From Lucinisca nassula (lineage: Eukaryota > Mollusca > Bivalvia > Lucinida > Lucinidae), in NCBI GenBank assembly GCA_963580285.1, contig OY757014.1, positions 17,338,088 to 17,402,087 of the forward strand: 64,000 bases of DNA, written 5' to 3'. This document shows, piece after piece, positions 1-11,000 of this stretch. Both the position numbers and the translations under genes were made by a program. Position 1 is the first letter of the stretch; each line of letters starts with the position of its first letter. Under the pieces are notes generated by a model that worked only from the letters and a program-made list of their open reading frames with translations, was not told the DNA's origin and did no database searches.

Positions 1-155
1 GTTGTGTTTTCTTCAAAATTAATAATTAGGAAAATGGCTGAACTTTTAGCAAACAGTGGAGGCCCTGATCAGACGGCGCATTCTGCGGCATCTGATCTAG
101 GCCTGCACTGTTTGCCAAGGTATCCCTTTACGGGTTTCTGGTACTCAATGGGTTA
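1..155 (+). mobile_element. Hairpin MITE family B, partial
   Basis: Starts before the window. Core gatcagacggcgcattctgc with its complement gcggcatctgatc, then ctgcactgtttgcc, ending caatgggttaa. Confidence 0.75.
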
Positions 156-600
156 ATAAATGATTTAAGCCCACAAAGTAGTCGGTGAACCATTCATGCT
201 TTGTTCTATCATAAACTGTCTATAAATTATTCACACAGTGTGATTTCTGCTTCCACTGTGATGACACTGCAAATTACAGAGAGCTTCTGACCCCACATTC
301 TGTACTAAACTGCACTCAAGGTCAAGGCTAACTGCACAGTGCACTGAATACATCTACAGAATACATGTACAAGAATAAATAAGAATTACTTGAATCATAG
401 ACAAAGATAAGGTGTTGGTGATAATTTAAGGATAAATTTTGTCAATTCTCCATAAAAATCTGTGTTTGAACAGCCTCCGTTCAAGCAAATACCCACAACA
501 TAGGTTCATATGACTTTCAAAATACCACCTGATTTAGAGCTCTTAAGTGTGTGAGTATTGGGTCCCCATTCTACCTCGATGCTTTGTCCAGCTTTCAGCT
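156..600. other. No gene supported; AT-rich single-copy-looking DNA
   Basis: A short minus-strand open stretch (about 506-610, including AGQSIEVEWGPNTHTLKSS) reads like protein but runs into MITE sequence upstream and has no acceptor. Confidence 0.4.
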
Positions 601-790
601 TACCCATGTACTGGTGGATTCTTCCACTGCTATATGATGGACACATACATTTGTAATATAAGGGGTATTTTTTCATTTCTGATAGTAAATAAGGTAGGTC
701 CTGATCAGACGCCGCATTATGCGGCGTCTGAACTGGGCCTGCACTGTTAGCCAAGGTACCCTTTAGGGGTTTCCCACATGCAATGGGTTA
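601..790 (+). mobile_element. Hairpin MITE family B
   Basis: Starts acccatgtactggtggattc, core cctgatcagacgccgcatta / tgcggcgtctgaactgg, end ttcccacatgcaatgggtt. Translations crossing it are repeat-derived. Confidence 0.8.
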
Positions 791-1163
791 AATTTGGACT
801 AGTACTTTGCAACCTTAAGGGAAATACACATTAAGACAGGCATCAATATTTCTTTTCTCTCTTGCAATCCGGATAATTTCGGGTAATTTTAATATTTTGG
901 CACTAACAAGAATCTTATACGTACTCATTAAAATCATCTTGGTGAGGCAATTCAAACAAATATCCAAAAGATAAATTATTTCCAAACAAACCTTGTATGT
1001 ACCCATGTGATCCTCACATCTTGTATATAACATCTAACTAGTACCCACAAGGCATGTTTCTACACAAGGAAAACAAAATAACATCATTCTGTTCATTTTT
1101 TCTTATCTAACCCTCTGTATCTGACATATATGGAGCTATCTGTTCCTATAAATATCATTATCC
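791..1163. other. AT-rich DNA, nothing recognised
   Basis: No open frame with codon-like composition and no match to the repeat families of this window. Confidence 0.5.
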
Positions 1164-1376
1164 TTAACCCTTGTCCGGCTGAATATTTTAATCTGCCACA
1201 CCCACTACCGATTATCACAACCAATCAGATTACTTGATGCAAATTATTGCAACAAATTCACAATCTGAATGGCAAACAATGTAGATCCTGATCAGATGGC
1301 TTCGTCAGAAGCCATCTGATCTGGATCTTCATTGTTTGGAAAATAAGGCATCCGGGCTCAGCAGGACAAGGGATAA
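1164..1376 (+). mobile_element. Hairpin MITE family A
   Basis: TTAA-bounded ends ttaacccttgtccggctgaa and gctcagcaggacaagggata. Core gatcagatggcttc / gaagccatctgatc flanked by gtagatc and ggatctt. TTAA at the ends would suit a piggyBac-type source (inference). Confidence 0.85.
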
Positions 1377-1632
1377 ATCTCGAGTCTTCTTTCATTAGTG
1401 CAGGAAAAAATACAGAGTATGCTGAAGAATGAGGTGTTTCAGATTAGGTTATGAAAGGATGAAAGCTTTTTTTAAATATATATAAAATTGTATATCTGAA
1501 AATGTAAAGTGTAAGTATTACATTATACATACCATATACATTCTAAAGATCAGGATGAAAGACTGTATCATCTGCATACATCAAATCTGCTATTTAATGT
1601 GCAGCCACATAAGGCTTACCATAATTAACCGT

Positions 1633-1820
1633 AGTATTGGGACAGATAGGCCTAAGCAAAGAGTGCAGACCCAGATTAGGGTCTATACTAGACCCAGATC
1701 AGGGTCTGTACTGTTTGCCATACTGTCTGCACCTTTCGGACTTCTTGCTGGATCATGAAACAAATTTGTGGAAATTTTAGAAGAATTACTCCTCAAGGTA
1801 TCCAAATTTTTTCGGTAGAT
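1633..1820 (+). mobile_element. Hairpin MITE family D'
   Basis: Starts gggacagataggcctaagca, core of tagacccagatcagggtcta type, then gccatactgtctgcacct. Full copies at 14489-14690 and 50928-51103. Confidence 0.7.
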
Positions 1821-1879
1821 AATATCAGTCTGATTATCTGCAGTCTGCTGACCACAGCCTTTGTCTCCAATTTTGAAAA

Positions 1880-2246
1880 AAACAAGATGTGTTTGTGAAA
1901 CACCGATGCCCCCCAGGAAGCGCATGTGAAATATGAAAGCTGTGTCACTTACCAATCGAAAGTTATGGCCAAATGTTTTTAAAAATGTTGAAAAAAGTAG
2001 GTCAAAGGTCAAGGTCAAGGTCAGGAGATAAAAAATTATGGTACCACTGGAAAGGTGTTGTGATAAGGTATACACATGTGAAATATGAAAGCTCTATCTA
2101 TGACCATTCAAAAGTTATGTCCAATGTTAAGGTTTTTGTAGACAGACAAACGGCCAAACGGACAAACAGACAAACGGACAAACAGACAGACAGACAGACC
2201 AAAAACTATATGCCCCCGAATCTCTTAGATTCCGGGGGCATAAAAA
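1880..2246 (+). mobile_element. Short terminal-hairpin (pearl/HINE-like) element
   Basis: Begins aacaagat, then a small hairpin gtgtttgtgaaacac and cgatgcccccc. The interior has two diverged repeats (gaaatatgaaagct...) and ggtcaaggtcaaggtca. A tetranucleotide tract of acag/acgg follows (2138-2200). It ends in a hairpin whose arms are atgcccccgaat and attccgggggcat, then an A-run. The 5' atgccccc is complementary to the 3' gggggcat, giving subterminal inverted repeats. No coding sequence. Confidence 0.75.
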
Positions 2247-2334
2247 ATGTAATTTCTGTACTACTTAAAATATACATGAATCTGGATGGGGAAAAATATC
2301 CCATTGAATTATTTTCTATGGGAACATTTAAAGG

Positions 2335-2546
2335 AACTAGAAAAAGTGTCCATAGGACACGGATGCCCCCGCCAAATGCCATTCATAAATCATGCTCTAC
2401 CTGTTACAAAAACTTTAACCTGAGGTTACAGGATCACGTACATACGTACGTACACACACACGTACAGACGGACGTACACATGTACGCACGTACGGAAAAC
2501 CGAAAAACTATATGCCCCCGGCATCATATGATGCAGGGGCATAAAA
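2335..2546 (+). mobile_element. Minimal terminal-hairpin (pearl/HINE-like) element
   Basis: Starts aactagaaaaa, then hairpin gtgtccataggacac and ggatgcccccgcc. A 100-bp unique body is followed by an acgt/acgg/acac tract (2437-2500). It ends with a hairpin of arms tatgcccccggcatc and gatgcaggggcata, then AAAA. A near-identical copy lies at 49485-49688, and a related 3' end at 48050-48180. Confidence 0.75.
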
Positions 2547-2596
2547 ACTCTGATTTATGCATCTCATCATTCATCAGAGAGGTTATCTTATCCATG

Positions 2597-2758
2597 TGTG
2601 AGTGAGTGTTTGAGTTTTACGTCTCACCAACAGCTAAGGTCATACGGAGGTGGGACCTTGGTTTAAGGATTCATCCAAAGTCTGGAGAAGCCCGGGATCA
2701 ATCCTGAAATCCCTGGTTTACAAGGCGAGTAGCATAACCACTAGACCACGGAGGCTTC
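2597..2758 (-). mobile_element. tRNA-derived SINE (family T)
   Basis: A minus-strand copy. The tRNA-like head carries gcctccgtggtctagtggtt, then gggattgatcccgggcttct near the B box. Flanked by TATCTTATCCAT (2584-2595 and about 2762-2773), a 12-bp duplication. The tail is a cactcac-type repeat. Confidence 0.85.
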
Positions 2759-2865
2759 CTGTATCTTATCCATACTGTACTGAATAGAATCTCTTGTCTG
2801 ACATATTATGCAGGAGTCCATTTCAAAATTTAGGCGTGTCAGATTGAGTTACTTTTGACATTCAT

Positions 2866-3077
2866 TTAACCCTTGTCCTGTTGAATATTCATTTAAGCCA
2901 CACCCATTTCTGTCTATCAACCAACCAAATTACTTGGTGTAATTTATTGCTACACATTCATAAACTGAATGCCAAACAGTGTAGATCCTGATCACATGGC
3001 TTGTTCAGAAGCCATCTGATCTGGATCTACACTGTTTGCAAAATAGGGCTTGTCATGAACAGCAAGATAAGGGTTAA
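2866..3077 (+). mobile_element. Hairpin MITE family A
   Basis: Ends ttaacccttgtcctgttgaa and gaacagcaagataagggtta. Core gatcacatggcttgttcaga / agccatctgatctgg. Confidence 0.87.
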
Positions 3078-3092
3078 GAAATAAATTCTATT

Positions 3093-3197
3093 TTTCTGCT
3101 GTTCATGAAAGTATGAACGCAGTGGGTCGCGTGAAAAGTAAATGAACCCCTTGCTAGCGACCTGCTGTCGTTCATACCTTCATGAAAAGCAGAAAGT
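3093..3197. repeat. Fold-back repeat
   Basis: Inverted arms tttctgctgttcatgaaagt / atgaacg and cgttcataccttcatgaaaa / gcagaaa are separated by about 40 bases. A related half-arm lies at about 60841. Confidence 0.75.
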
Positions 3198-3259
3198 TTA
3201 TTTTTTATATTTACATTCTTTGTCCCTCATCACTGGGCGAAAAAAAGCTTATAGGGCAA

Positions 3260-3344
3260 ACTTTGTTTGATTTGAGGTTTAACGTCCCTGTCAACAATGT
3301 AAAGGTCATTTTGGAGACGTTGCTTCCAATTTTGTGGCTGAAAA
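3260..3344 (-). mobile_element. SINE family C fragment
   Basis: Contains tttgtttgatttgaggttta, acgtccctgtcaacaatgta and ggagacgttgcttccaattt, the 3' part of the family on the minus strand. Confidence 0.75.
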
Positions 3345-3761
3345 ACATTTACACATTGTTATTCTACAAAGAGCGTGGTTTAGTCACTGAAAATCATGTG
3401 ATTCGATGGCATTCATGGAAGTATGAACTACATTGTACATTGGACTTTACACTGGAAATGTAAATATTTAGAAATTTGTCTGAATGCTTTGTTTTCTTGT
3501 TGCTATGAATTTCTTTTCTTTCTTTTCTTTTTCCCTTTTTTTTTTGCACACAGTGAAGCATTCTGATCTGGGTCCGCACTATTTGCCAGTGTCCTGTTTT
3601 GGGGGTTCCCGTATAAAGAAAGTTAAATGGCAGAAAGAGTTTGAAGAGGTTTTTTATGCTATGGCTCACATCACTGACTACTATAGAACTTATCTACGCT
3701 AGCTGTGATCACTCTGAAATATGGATGTTCATAAGAATAACTGATCCATAAATACCAGAGG

Positions 3762-4282
3762 TTAACCCTTATCCTGCTAAACATGCCATCCCCTACCTTT
3801 GCAAGCAGTGTAGATCCTAATCAGATGGCTTCTGAAAAATCATCTGATCAGGATCTACACTGTTTGTCATGGTTGCCCCCGCCCATAGGGGCTTGAAGAA
3901 ATATATGGGCTGCATGATGCTTCCACGCAGAGCTGAATCCAGCCCACACACTAGTACTGGTAAACCACTTAGAGGATCTAAGCCTGTCCAGGAACCGCGG
4001 TGCGAGGCGGACTGTCCATGCTAATAAACCCTATTGGTTTCATTGGGCGACAGGGCTTGAGATGTCATTACATCTCAATGTCGGGTAAAAGTCCCACAAA
4101 ATTGGAAGCAACGTCTCCAAAATGACCTTTACAGTGTTGACGGGGACGTTAAACCTCAATTCAAACAAACTGTTTGTCATGGAGTTTGTGAACTGAATGA
4201 ATCATTACGTCAAGTAATTTGATTGATGGATAGTCAGGAATGGGTGTGGCTAAATTAATTCATTCAACAGGATAAAGGTTAA
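3762..4282 (+). mobile_element. Hairpin MITE family A, split by a SINE
   Basis: Ends ttaacccttatcctgctaaa and caacaggataaaggttaa. Core gatcagatggcttctga / tcatctgatcaggatc. SINE C occupies 3873-4168. Confidence 0.87.
3873..4168 (+). mobile_element. SINE family C, full length, inside a hairpin MITE
   Basis: 296 bp flanked by the 14-bp duplication ACTGTTTGTCATGG (3859-3872 and 4169-4182). It starts ttgcccccgcccataggggc and ends cctcaattcaaacaa. It splits MITE family A (3762-4282), so it is younger than that MITE. Confidence 0.92.
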
Positions 4283-4555
4283 TAAAATAATTAATTATAA
4301 CCCATTTTATCCTGCTGCATATATTGGTACATGTATAATGAAAATTTGCCAGTGTCCCTTTTCAGGGTTTCTAGTGTGAAATGGACTAAGAGGAATGTAG
4401 GTAAATCATAACCACCTATATACAGTAGAACTTCGATGGCTCGAACACCGATGGCTTGTTTACCATGGATATGTCGAACCCATTCTTGAGCCCCTAGCGA
4501 AATACTCTACATAAGAAATAGTGGGGGATAATTAAGGAGATTTTTGTCTTTTATC

Positions 4556-4641
4556 TTGCAAATGTATGATGTGTGTACTCATCAGAATCGCCTCGATGAG
4601 GCGATTCTAATGAGTACACACATCATACATTTTCATTATAG
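4556..4641. mobile_element. Fold-back MITE family F (gtactcattagaatcgcc)
   Basis: Near-perfect inverted arms aatgtatgatgtgtgtactc / atcagaatcgcc and ggcgattctaatgagtacac / acatcatacatt, with the short loop tcgatga. Confidence 0.8.
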
Positions 4642-4788
4642 TGAGTGAGATTTAGCTTTACGTCCCACCAACAGCTAAGGTCATACAGAGACGGGACCTT
4701 GGTTTAAAGACTCATCTGAAAGTCTGGAGAAGCCCGGGATCGATCCTGCGATGTCTGGTTTACAAGGCGAGTAGCATAACCACTGCAC
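4642..4788 (-). mobile_element. tRNA-derived SINE (family T), 5'-truncated
   Basis: Flanked by the 15-bp duplication ACATTTTCATTATAG (4627-4641 and 4789-4803). It lacks the first bases of the tRNA head (gcctccgtggt). Confidence 0.9.
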
Positions 4789-5039
4789 ACATTTTCATTA
4801 TAGAACACCGAAAAGATGTCTAAGAGTATCTCGTTATGCCTCCTGGCAGTAACCCTCAGAGGCTCGAACTACCCCTGTCTCGAACAGATTTTCGAGGTCC
4901 CAAAGGTGTTTGATCCATTGAAGTTCGACTGTAGGTCATTATCTAAAAGAGCTAGAAATGATCACAGCATGCAAAGCCAGGCAATATAAAAGTTATAAAA
5001 ATACTGCATGGGATGGCTTGATGGTGTCAAAATTCAATG

Positions 5040-8000
5040 TGATACTTGTAAGTGAAAGTGATTGCTGATTTCAAAATACACTGTACTGCAACAGGATGTC
5101 ATTGCTGCTGTACTGCAAGAGTATGTGATTGCTGGTGTCAAATTCACTGTACTACAAGAGCACATGATTGCCAGTGTCAAATTCACTTAACAAATTCACT
5201 GTACTACATAGAGTTTATTTGTTGGTGTCAAATTCAAGGTACTACAAGAGTATTTGATTGCTGACCAGACTAGAATCAAAATTCACTGTATTGCAACAGT
5301 ATGGGATTTCTGACCAGTGTCAAATTTCAATGTTCTGCAACAGTATGTGTTTGCTGACGAGAGTCAATATCACTGTACTGCTGCCGCAACTGTGATTATT
5401 GTGTCCAATTCACTTCAGTGCAAGAGTATGGGATCATTGACCAGTGTCAAATTTTACTGAACTGCAACAGTATGCCATTTCTGACCAATATCGATATTCA
5501 CTGTACTACAACAGTGTGTGATTGCTGACCATTATCAAAATTAACTATAATGCAAGTATGTGATTGCTGACCAGTGTCAAAATTCATTGTACTGCAACTG
5601 AATGGGCCAGAGTCAAGATTCACTGCACTGCAGGAGTATGGAATTGCTGACCAGTGCCAAAATTCAATGTACTGCAAGAGTATGTGATTGCTGACCAGTG
5701 CCAAAATTCATTGTACAGTATGTGATTGCTGACCAGTGTCAAAATTCACTGTATTGCATGTGTATGTGACTGCTGAACAGTGTTAAAATTCACTGTAGTG
5801 GAACAGTATGATATTTCTGTCCTGATTGCTGACTAGTGTCAAAATTCACTGTCTTGCAAGAATAAGTGAATGCTAACCAGTGTCAAAATTCACTGTACTG
5901 CAACAGTATGTGATTGCTGACCAGTGTCAAAATTCACTGTTCTGCAACAGTTTGTGATTGCTGACCAGTGTCAAAATTCACTTTTCTGCAACAGTTTGTG
6001 ATTGCTGACCAGTATTAAAATTCAATGTACTGCATGCATGTGATTGCTGACCAGTGTTAATATTCACTGTACTGCAGGAGTACCTGATTGCTGATCAGTG
6101 TCAAAATTCACTTTACTGCAGGATTACCTAAGTGATTGCTGACCAGTGTCAAAATTCACTGTACTGCAGGATTACCTAAGTGATTGCTGATCAGTGTCAA
6201 AATTCACTATACTGCAGGATTACCTAAGTGATTGCTGATCAGTGTCAAAATTCACTGTACTGCAGGAGTACCTGATTGCTGATCAGTGTCAAAATTCACT
6301 ATACTGCAGGAGTACCTGATTGCTGACCAGTGTCAAAATTCACTGTACTGCAGGAGTACCTGATTGCTGATCAGTGTCAAAATTCACTTTACTGCAGGAT
6401 TACCTAAGTGATTGCTGATCAGTGTCAAAATTCACTGTACTGCAGGATTACCTAAGTGATTGCTGATCAGTGTCAAAATTCACTATACTGCAAGAATAAG
6501 TGATCACTGGCCAGTGTTAAAAGTCACTGTACTGCATGGGATGTGATTGCTGACCAATGTCAAAATTCACTATACTGCAAGAATAAGTGATTGCTGGCCA
6601 GTGTTAAAAGTCACTGTACTGCATGGGATGTGATTGCTGACCAATGTCAAAATTCACTATACTGCAAGAATAAGTGATTGCTGGCCAGTGTTAAAAGTCA
6701 CTGCACTGCATGATTATGTGATTGCTGACCAGTTTTAAAATTCACTGTACTGCAACAGTATGTGATTGCTGACCAGTTTTAAAATTCACTGTTCTGCAAC
6801 AGTTTGTGATTGCTGACCAGTTTTAAAATTCACTGTTCTGCAACAGTTTGTGATTGCTGACCAGTGTCAAAATTCACTGTTCTGCAACAGTTTGTGATTG
6901 CTGACCAGTGTCAAAATTCACTGTTCTGCAACAGTATGTGATTGCTGACCAGTGTCAAAATTCACTGTTCTGCAACAGTTTGTGATTGCTGACCAGTGTC
7001 AAAATTCACTGTTCTGCAACAGTTTGTGATTGCTGACCAGTGTCAAAATTCACTGTTCTGCAACAGTTTGTGATTGCTGACCAGTGTCAAAATTCACTGT
7101 TCTGCAACAGTTTGTGATTGCTGACCTGTTTTAAAATTCACTGTTCTGCAACAGTTTGTGATTGCTGACCAGTATTAAAATTCAATGTACTGCATGCATG
7201 TGATTGCTGACCAGTGTTAATATTCACTGTACTGCAGGAGTACCTGATTGCTGATCAGTGTCAAAATTCACTGTACTGCAGGATTACCTAAGTGATTGCT
7301 GATCAGTGTCAAAATTCACTATACTGCAGGATTACCTGATTGCTGACCAGTGTCAAAATTCACTGTACTGCAGGAGTACCTGATTGCCGATCAGTGTCAA
7401 AATTCACTATACTGCAGGAGTACCTGATTGCTGATCAGTGTCAAAATTCACTGTACTGCAGGAGTACCTGATTGCTGATCAGTGTCAAAATTCACTGTAC
7501 TGCAGGAATACCTAAGTGATTGCTGATCAGTGTCAAAATTCACTGTACTGCAGGATTACCTAAGTGATTGCTGATCAGTGTCAAAATTCACTATACTGCA
7601 AGAATAAGTGATCACTGACCATTGTTAAAAGTCACTGTACTGCATGGGTATGTGATTGCTGACCAATGTCAAAATTCACTATACTGCAAGAATAAGTGAT
7701 TGCTGGCCAGTGTTAAAAGTCACTGTACTGCATGGGATGTGATTGCTGACCAATGTCAAAATTCACTATACTGCAAGAATAAGTGATTGCTGGCCAGTGT
7801 TAAAAGTCACTGCACTGCATGATTATGTGATTGCTGACCAGTTTTAAAATTCACTGTTCTGCAACAGTTTGTGATTGCTGACCAGTGTCAAAATTCACTG
7901 TTCTGCAACAGTTTGTGATTGCTGACCAGTGTCAAAATTCACTGTTCTGCAACAGTATGTGATTGCTGACCAGTGTCAAAATTCACTGTTCTGCAACAGT

Positions 8001-11000
8001 TTGTGATTGCTGACCAGTGTCAAAATTCACTTTTCTGCAACAGTTTGTGATTGCTGACCAGTATCAAAATTCAATGTACTGCATGCATATGATTGCTGAC
8101 CAGTGTTAATATTCACTGTACTGCAGGAGTACCTGATTGCTGATCAGTGTCAAAATTCACTATACTGCAGGATTACCTAAGTGATTGCTGATCAGTGTCA
8201 AAATTCACTGTACTGCAGGAGTACCTGATTGCTGATCAGTGTCAAAATTCACTATACTGCAGGAGTACCTGATTGCTGACCAGTGTCAAAATTCACTGTA
8301 CTGCAGGAGTACCTGATTGCTGATCAGTGTCAAAATTCACTTTACTGCAGGATTACCTAAGTGATTGCTGATCAGTGTCAAAATTCACTGTACTGCAGGA
8401 TTACCTAAGTGATTGCTGATCAGTGTCAAAATTCACTATACTGCAAGAATAAGTGATCACTGACCATTGTTAAAAGTCACTGTACTGCATGGGTATGTGA
8501 TTGCTGACCAATGTCAAAATTCACTATACTGCAAGAATAAGTGATTGCTGGCCAGTGTTAAAAGTCACTGTACTGCATGGGATGTGATTGCTGACCAATG
8601 TCAAAATTCACTATACTGCAAGAATAAGTGATTGCTGGCCAGTGTTAAAAGTCACTGCACTGCATGATTATGTGATTGCTGACCAGTTTTAAAATTCACT
8701 GTACTGCAACAGTATGTGATTGCTGACAAGTTTTAAAATTCACTGTTCTGCAACAGTTTGTGATTGCTGACCAGTTTTAAAATTCACTGTTCTGCAACAG
8801 TTTGTGATTGCTGACCAGTGTCAAAATTCACTGTTCTGCAACAGTTTGTGATTGCTGACCAGTGTCAAAATTCACTGTTCTGCAACAGTATGTGATTGCT
8901 GACCAGTGTCAAAATTCACTGTTCTGCAACAGTTTGTGATTGCTGACCAGTGTCAAAATTCACTGTTCTGCAACAGTTTGTGATTGCTGACCAGTGTCAA
9001 AATTCACTGTTCTGCAACAGTTTGTGATTGCTGACCAGTGTCAAAATTCACTGTTCTGCAACAGTTTGTGATTGCTGACCTGTTTTAAAATTCACTGTTC
9101 TGCAACAGTTTGTGATTGCTGACCAGTATTAAAATTCAATGTACTGCATGCATGTGATTGCTGACCAGTGTTAATATTCACTGTACTGCAGGAGTACCTG
9201 ATTGCTGATCAGTGTCAAAATTCACTGTCCTGCAGGATTACCTAAGTGATTGCTGATCAGTGTCAAAATTCACTATACTGCAGAATTACCTAAGTGATTG
9301 CTGATCAGTGTCAAAATTCACTGTACTGCAGGAGTACCTGATTGCTGATCAGTGTCAAAATTCACTATACTGCAGGAGTACCTGATTGCTGACCAGTGTC
9401 AAAATTCACTGTACTGCAGGAGTACCTGATTGCTGATCAGTGTCAAAATTCACTTTACTGCAGGATTACCTAAGTGATTGCTGATCAGTGTCAAAATTCA
9501 CTGTACTGCAGGATTACCTAAGTGATTGCTGATCAGTGTCAAAATTCACTATACTGCAAGAATAAGTGATCACTGACCATTGTTAAAAGTCACTGTACTG
9601 CATGGGTATGTGATTGCTGACCAATGTCAAAATTCACTATACTGCAAGAATAAGTGATTGCTGGCCAGTGTTAAAAGTCACTGTACTGCATGGGATGTGA
9701 TTGCTGACCAGTTTTAAAATTCACTGTACTGCAACAGTATGTGATTGCTGACCAGTTTTAAAATTCACTGTTCTGCAACAGTTTGTGATTGCTGACCAGT
9801 TTTAAAATTCACTGTTCTGCAACAGTTTGTGATTGCTGACCAGTGTCAAAATTCACTGTTCTGCAACAGTTTGTGATTGCTGACCAGTGTCAAAATTCAC
9901 TGTTCTGCAACAGTATGTGATTGCTGACCAGTGTCAAAATTCACTGTTCTGCAACCGTTTGTGATTGCTGACCAGTGTCAAAATTCACTGTTCTGCAACA
10001 GTTTGTGATTGATGACCAGTGTCAAAATTCACTGTTCTGCAACAGTTTGTGATTGCTGACCAGTATTAAAATTCAATGTACTGCATGCATGTGATTGCTG
10101 ACCAGTGTCAAAATTCACTGTTCTGCAACAGTTTGTGATTGCTGACCAGTGTCAAAATTCACTTTTCTGCAACAGTTTGTGATTGCTGACCAGTATTAAA
10201 ATTCAATGTACTGCATGCATGTGATTGCTGACCAGTGTTAATATTCACTGTACTGCAGGAGTACCTGATTGCTGATCAGTGTCAAAATTCACTATACTGC
10301 AGGATTACCTAAGTGATTGCTGATCAGTGTCAAAATTCACTGTACTGCAGGAGTACCTGATTGCTGATCAGTGTCAAAATTCACTATACTGCAGGAGTAC
10401 CTGATTGCTGACCAGTGTCAAAATTCACTGTACTGCAGGAGTACCTGATTGCTGATCAGTGTCAAAATTCACTTTACTGCAGGATTACCTAAGTGATTGC
10501 TGATCAGTGTCAAAATTCACTGTACTGCAGGATTACCTAAGTGATTGCTGATCAGTGTCAAAATTCACTATACTGCAAGAATAAGTGATCACTGGCCAGT
10601 GTTAAAAGTCACTGTACTGCATGGGATGTGATTGCTGACCAATGTCAAAATTCACTATACTGCAAGAATAAGTGATTGCTGGCCAGTGTTAAAAGTCACT
10701 GTACTGCATGGGATGTGATTGCTGACCAATGTCAAAATTCACTATACTGCAAGAATAAGTGATTGCTGGCCAGTGTTAAAAGTCACTGCACTGCATGATT
10801 ATGTGATTGCTGACCAGTTTTAAAATTCACTGTACTGCAACAGTATGTGATTGCTGACCAGTTTTAAAATTCACTGTTCTGCAACAGTTTGTGATTGCTG
10901 ACCAGTTTTAAAATTCACTGTTCTGCAACAGTTTGTGATTGCTGACCAGTGTCAAAATTCACTGTTCTGCAACAGTTTGTGATTGCTGACCAGTGTCAAA

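Larger units (their letters stand above)
4433..4931. mobile_element. pogo/Tigger-like MITE with later insertions
   Basis: Inverted ends cagtagaacttcgatggctc and, read inward from the right, cagtcgaacttcaatggatc lie between TA dinucleotides (4431-4432 and 4932-4933), as in Tc1/mariner-pogo elements. Subterminal gaacaccgatgg and gaggctcgaac motifs repeat. A hairpin MITE (4556-4641) and a SINE (4642-4788) are nested inside. No transposase. Confidence 0.78.

Noticed and set aside
2511..2543. Terminator-like hairpin followed by A/T run
   Set aside because: The setting is eukaryotic, and the hairpin is the recurrent 3' end of a mobile element family, not a transcription terminator.
1973..2605. 210-codon ORF on the plus strand rich in TDRQTDKQT
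   Set aside because: It crosses two terminal-hairpin elements and their acag/acgg tracts. The amino-acid repeats come from the microsatellite.
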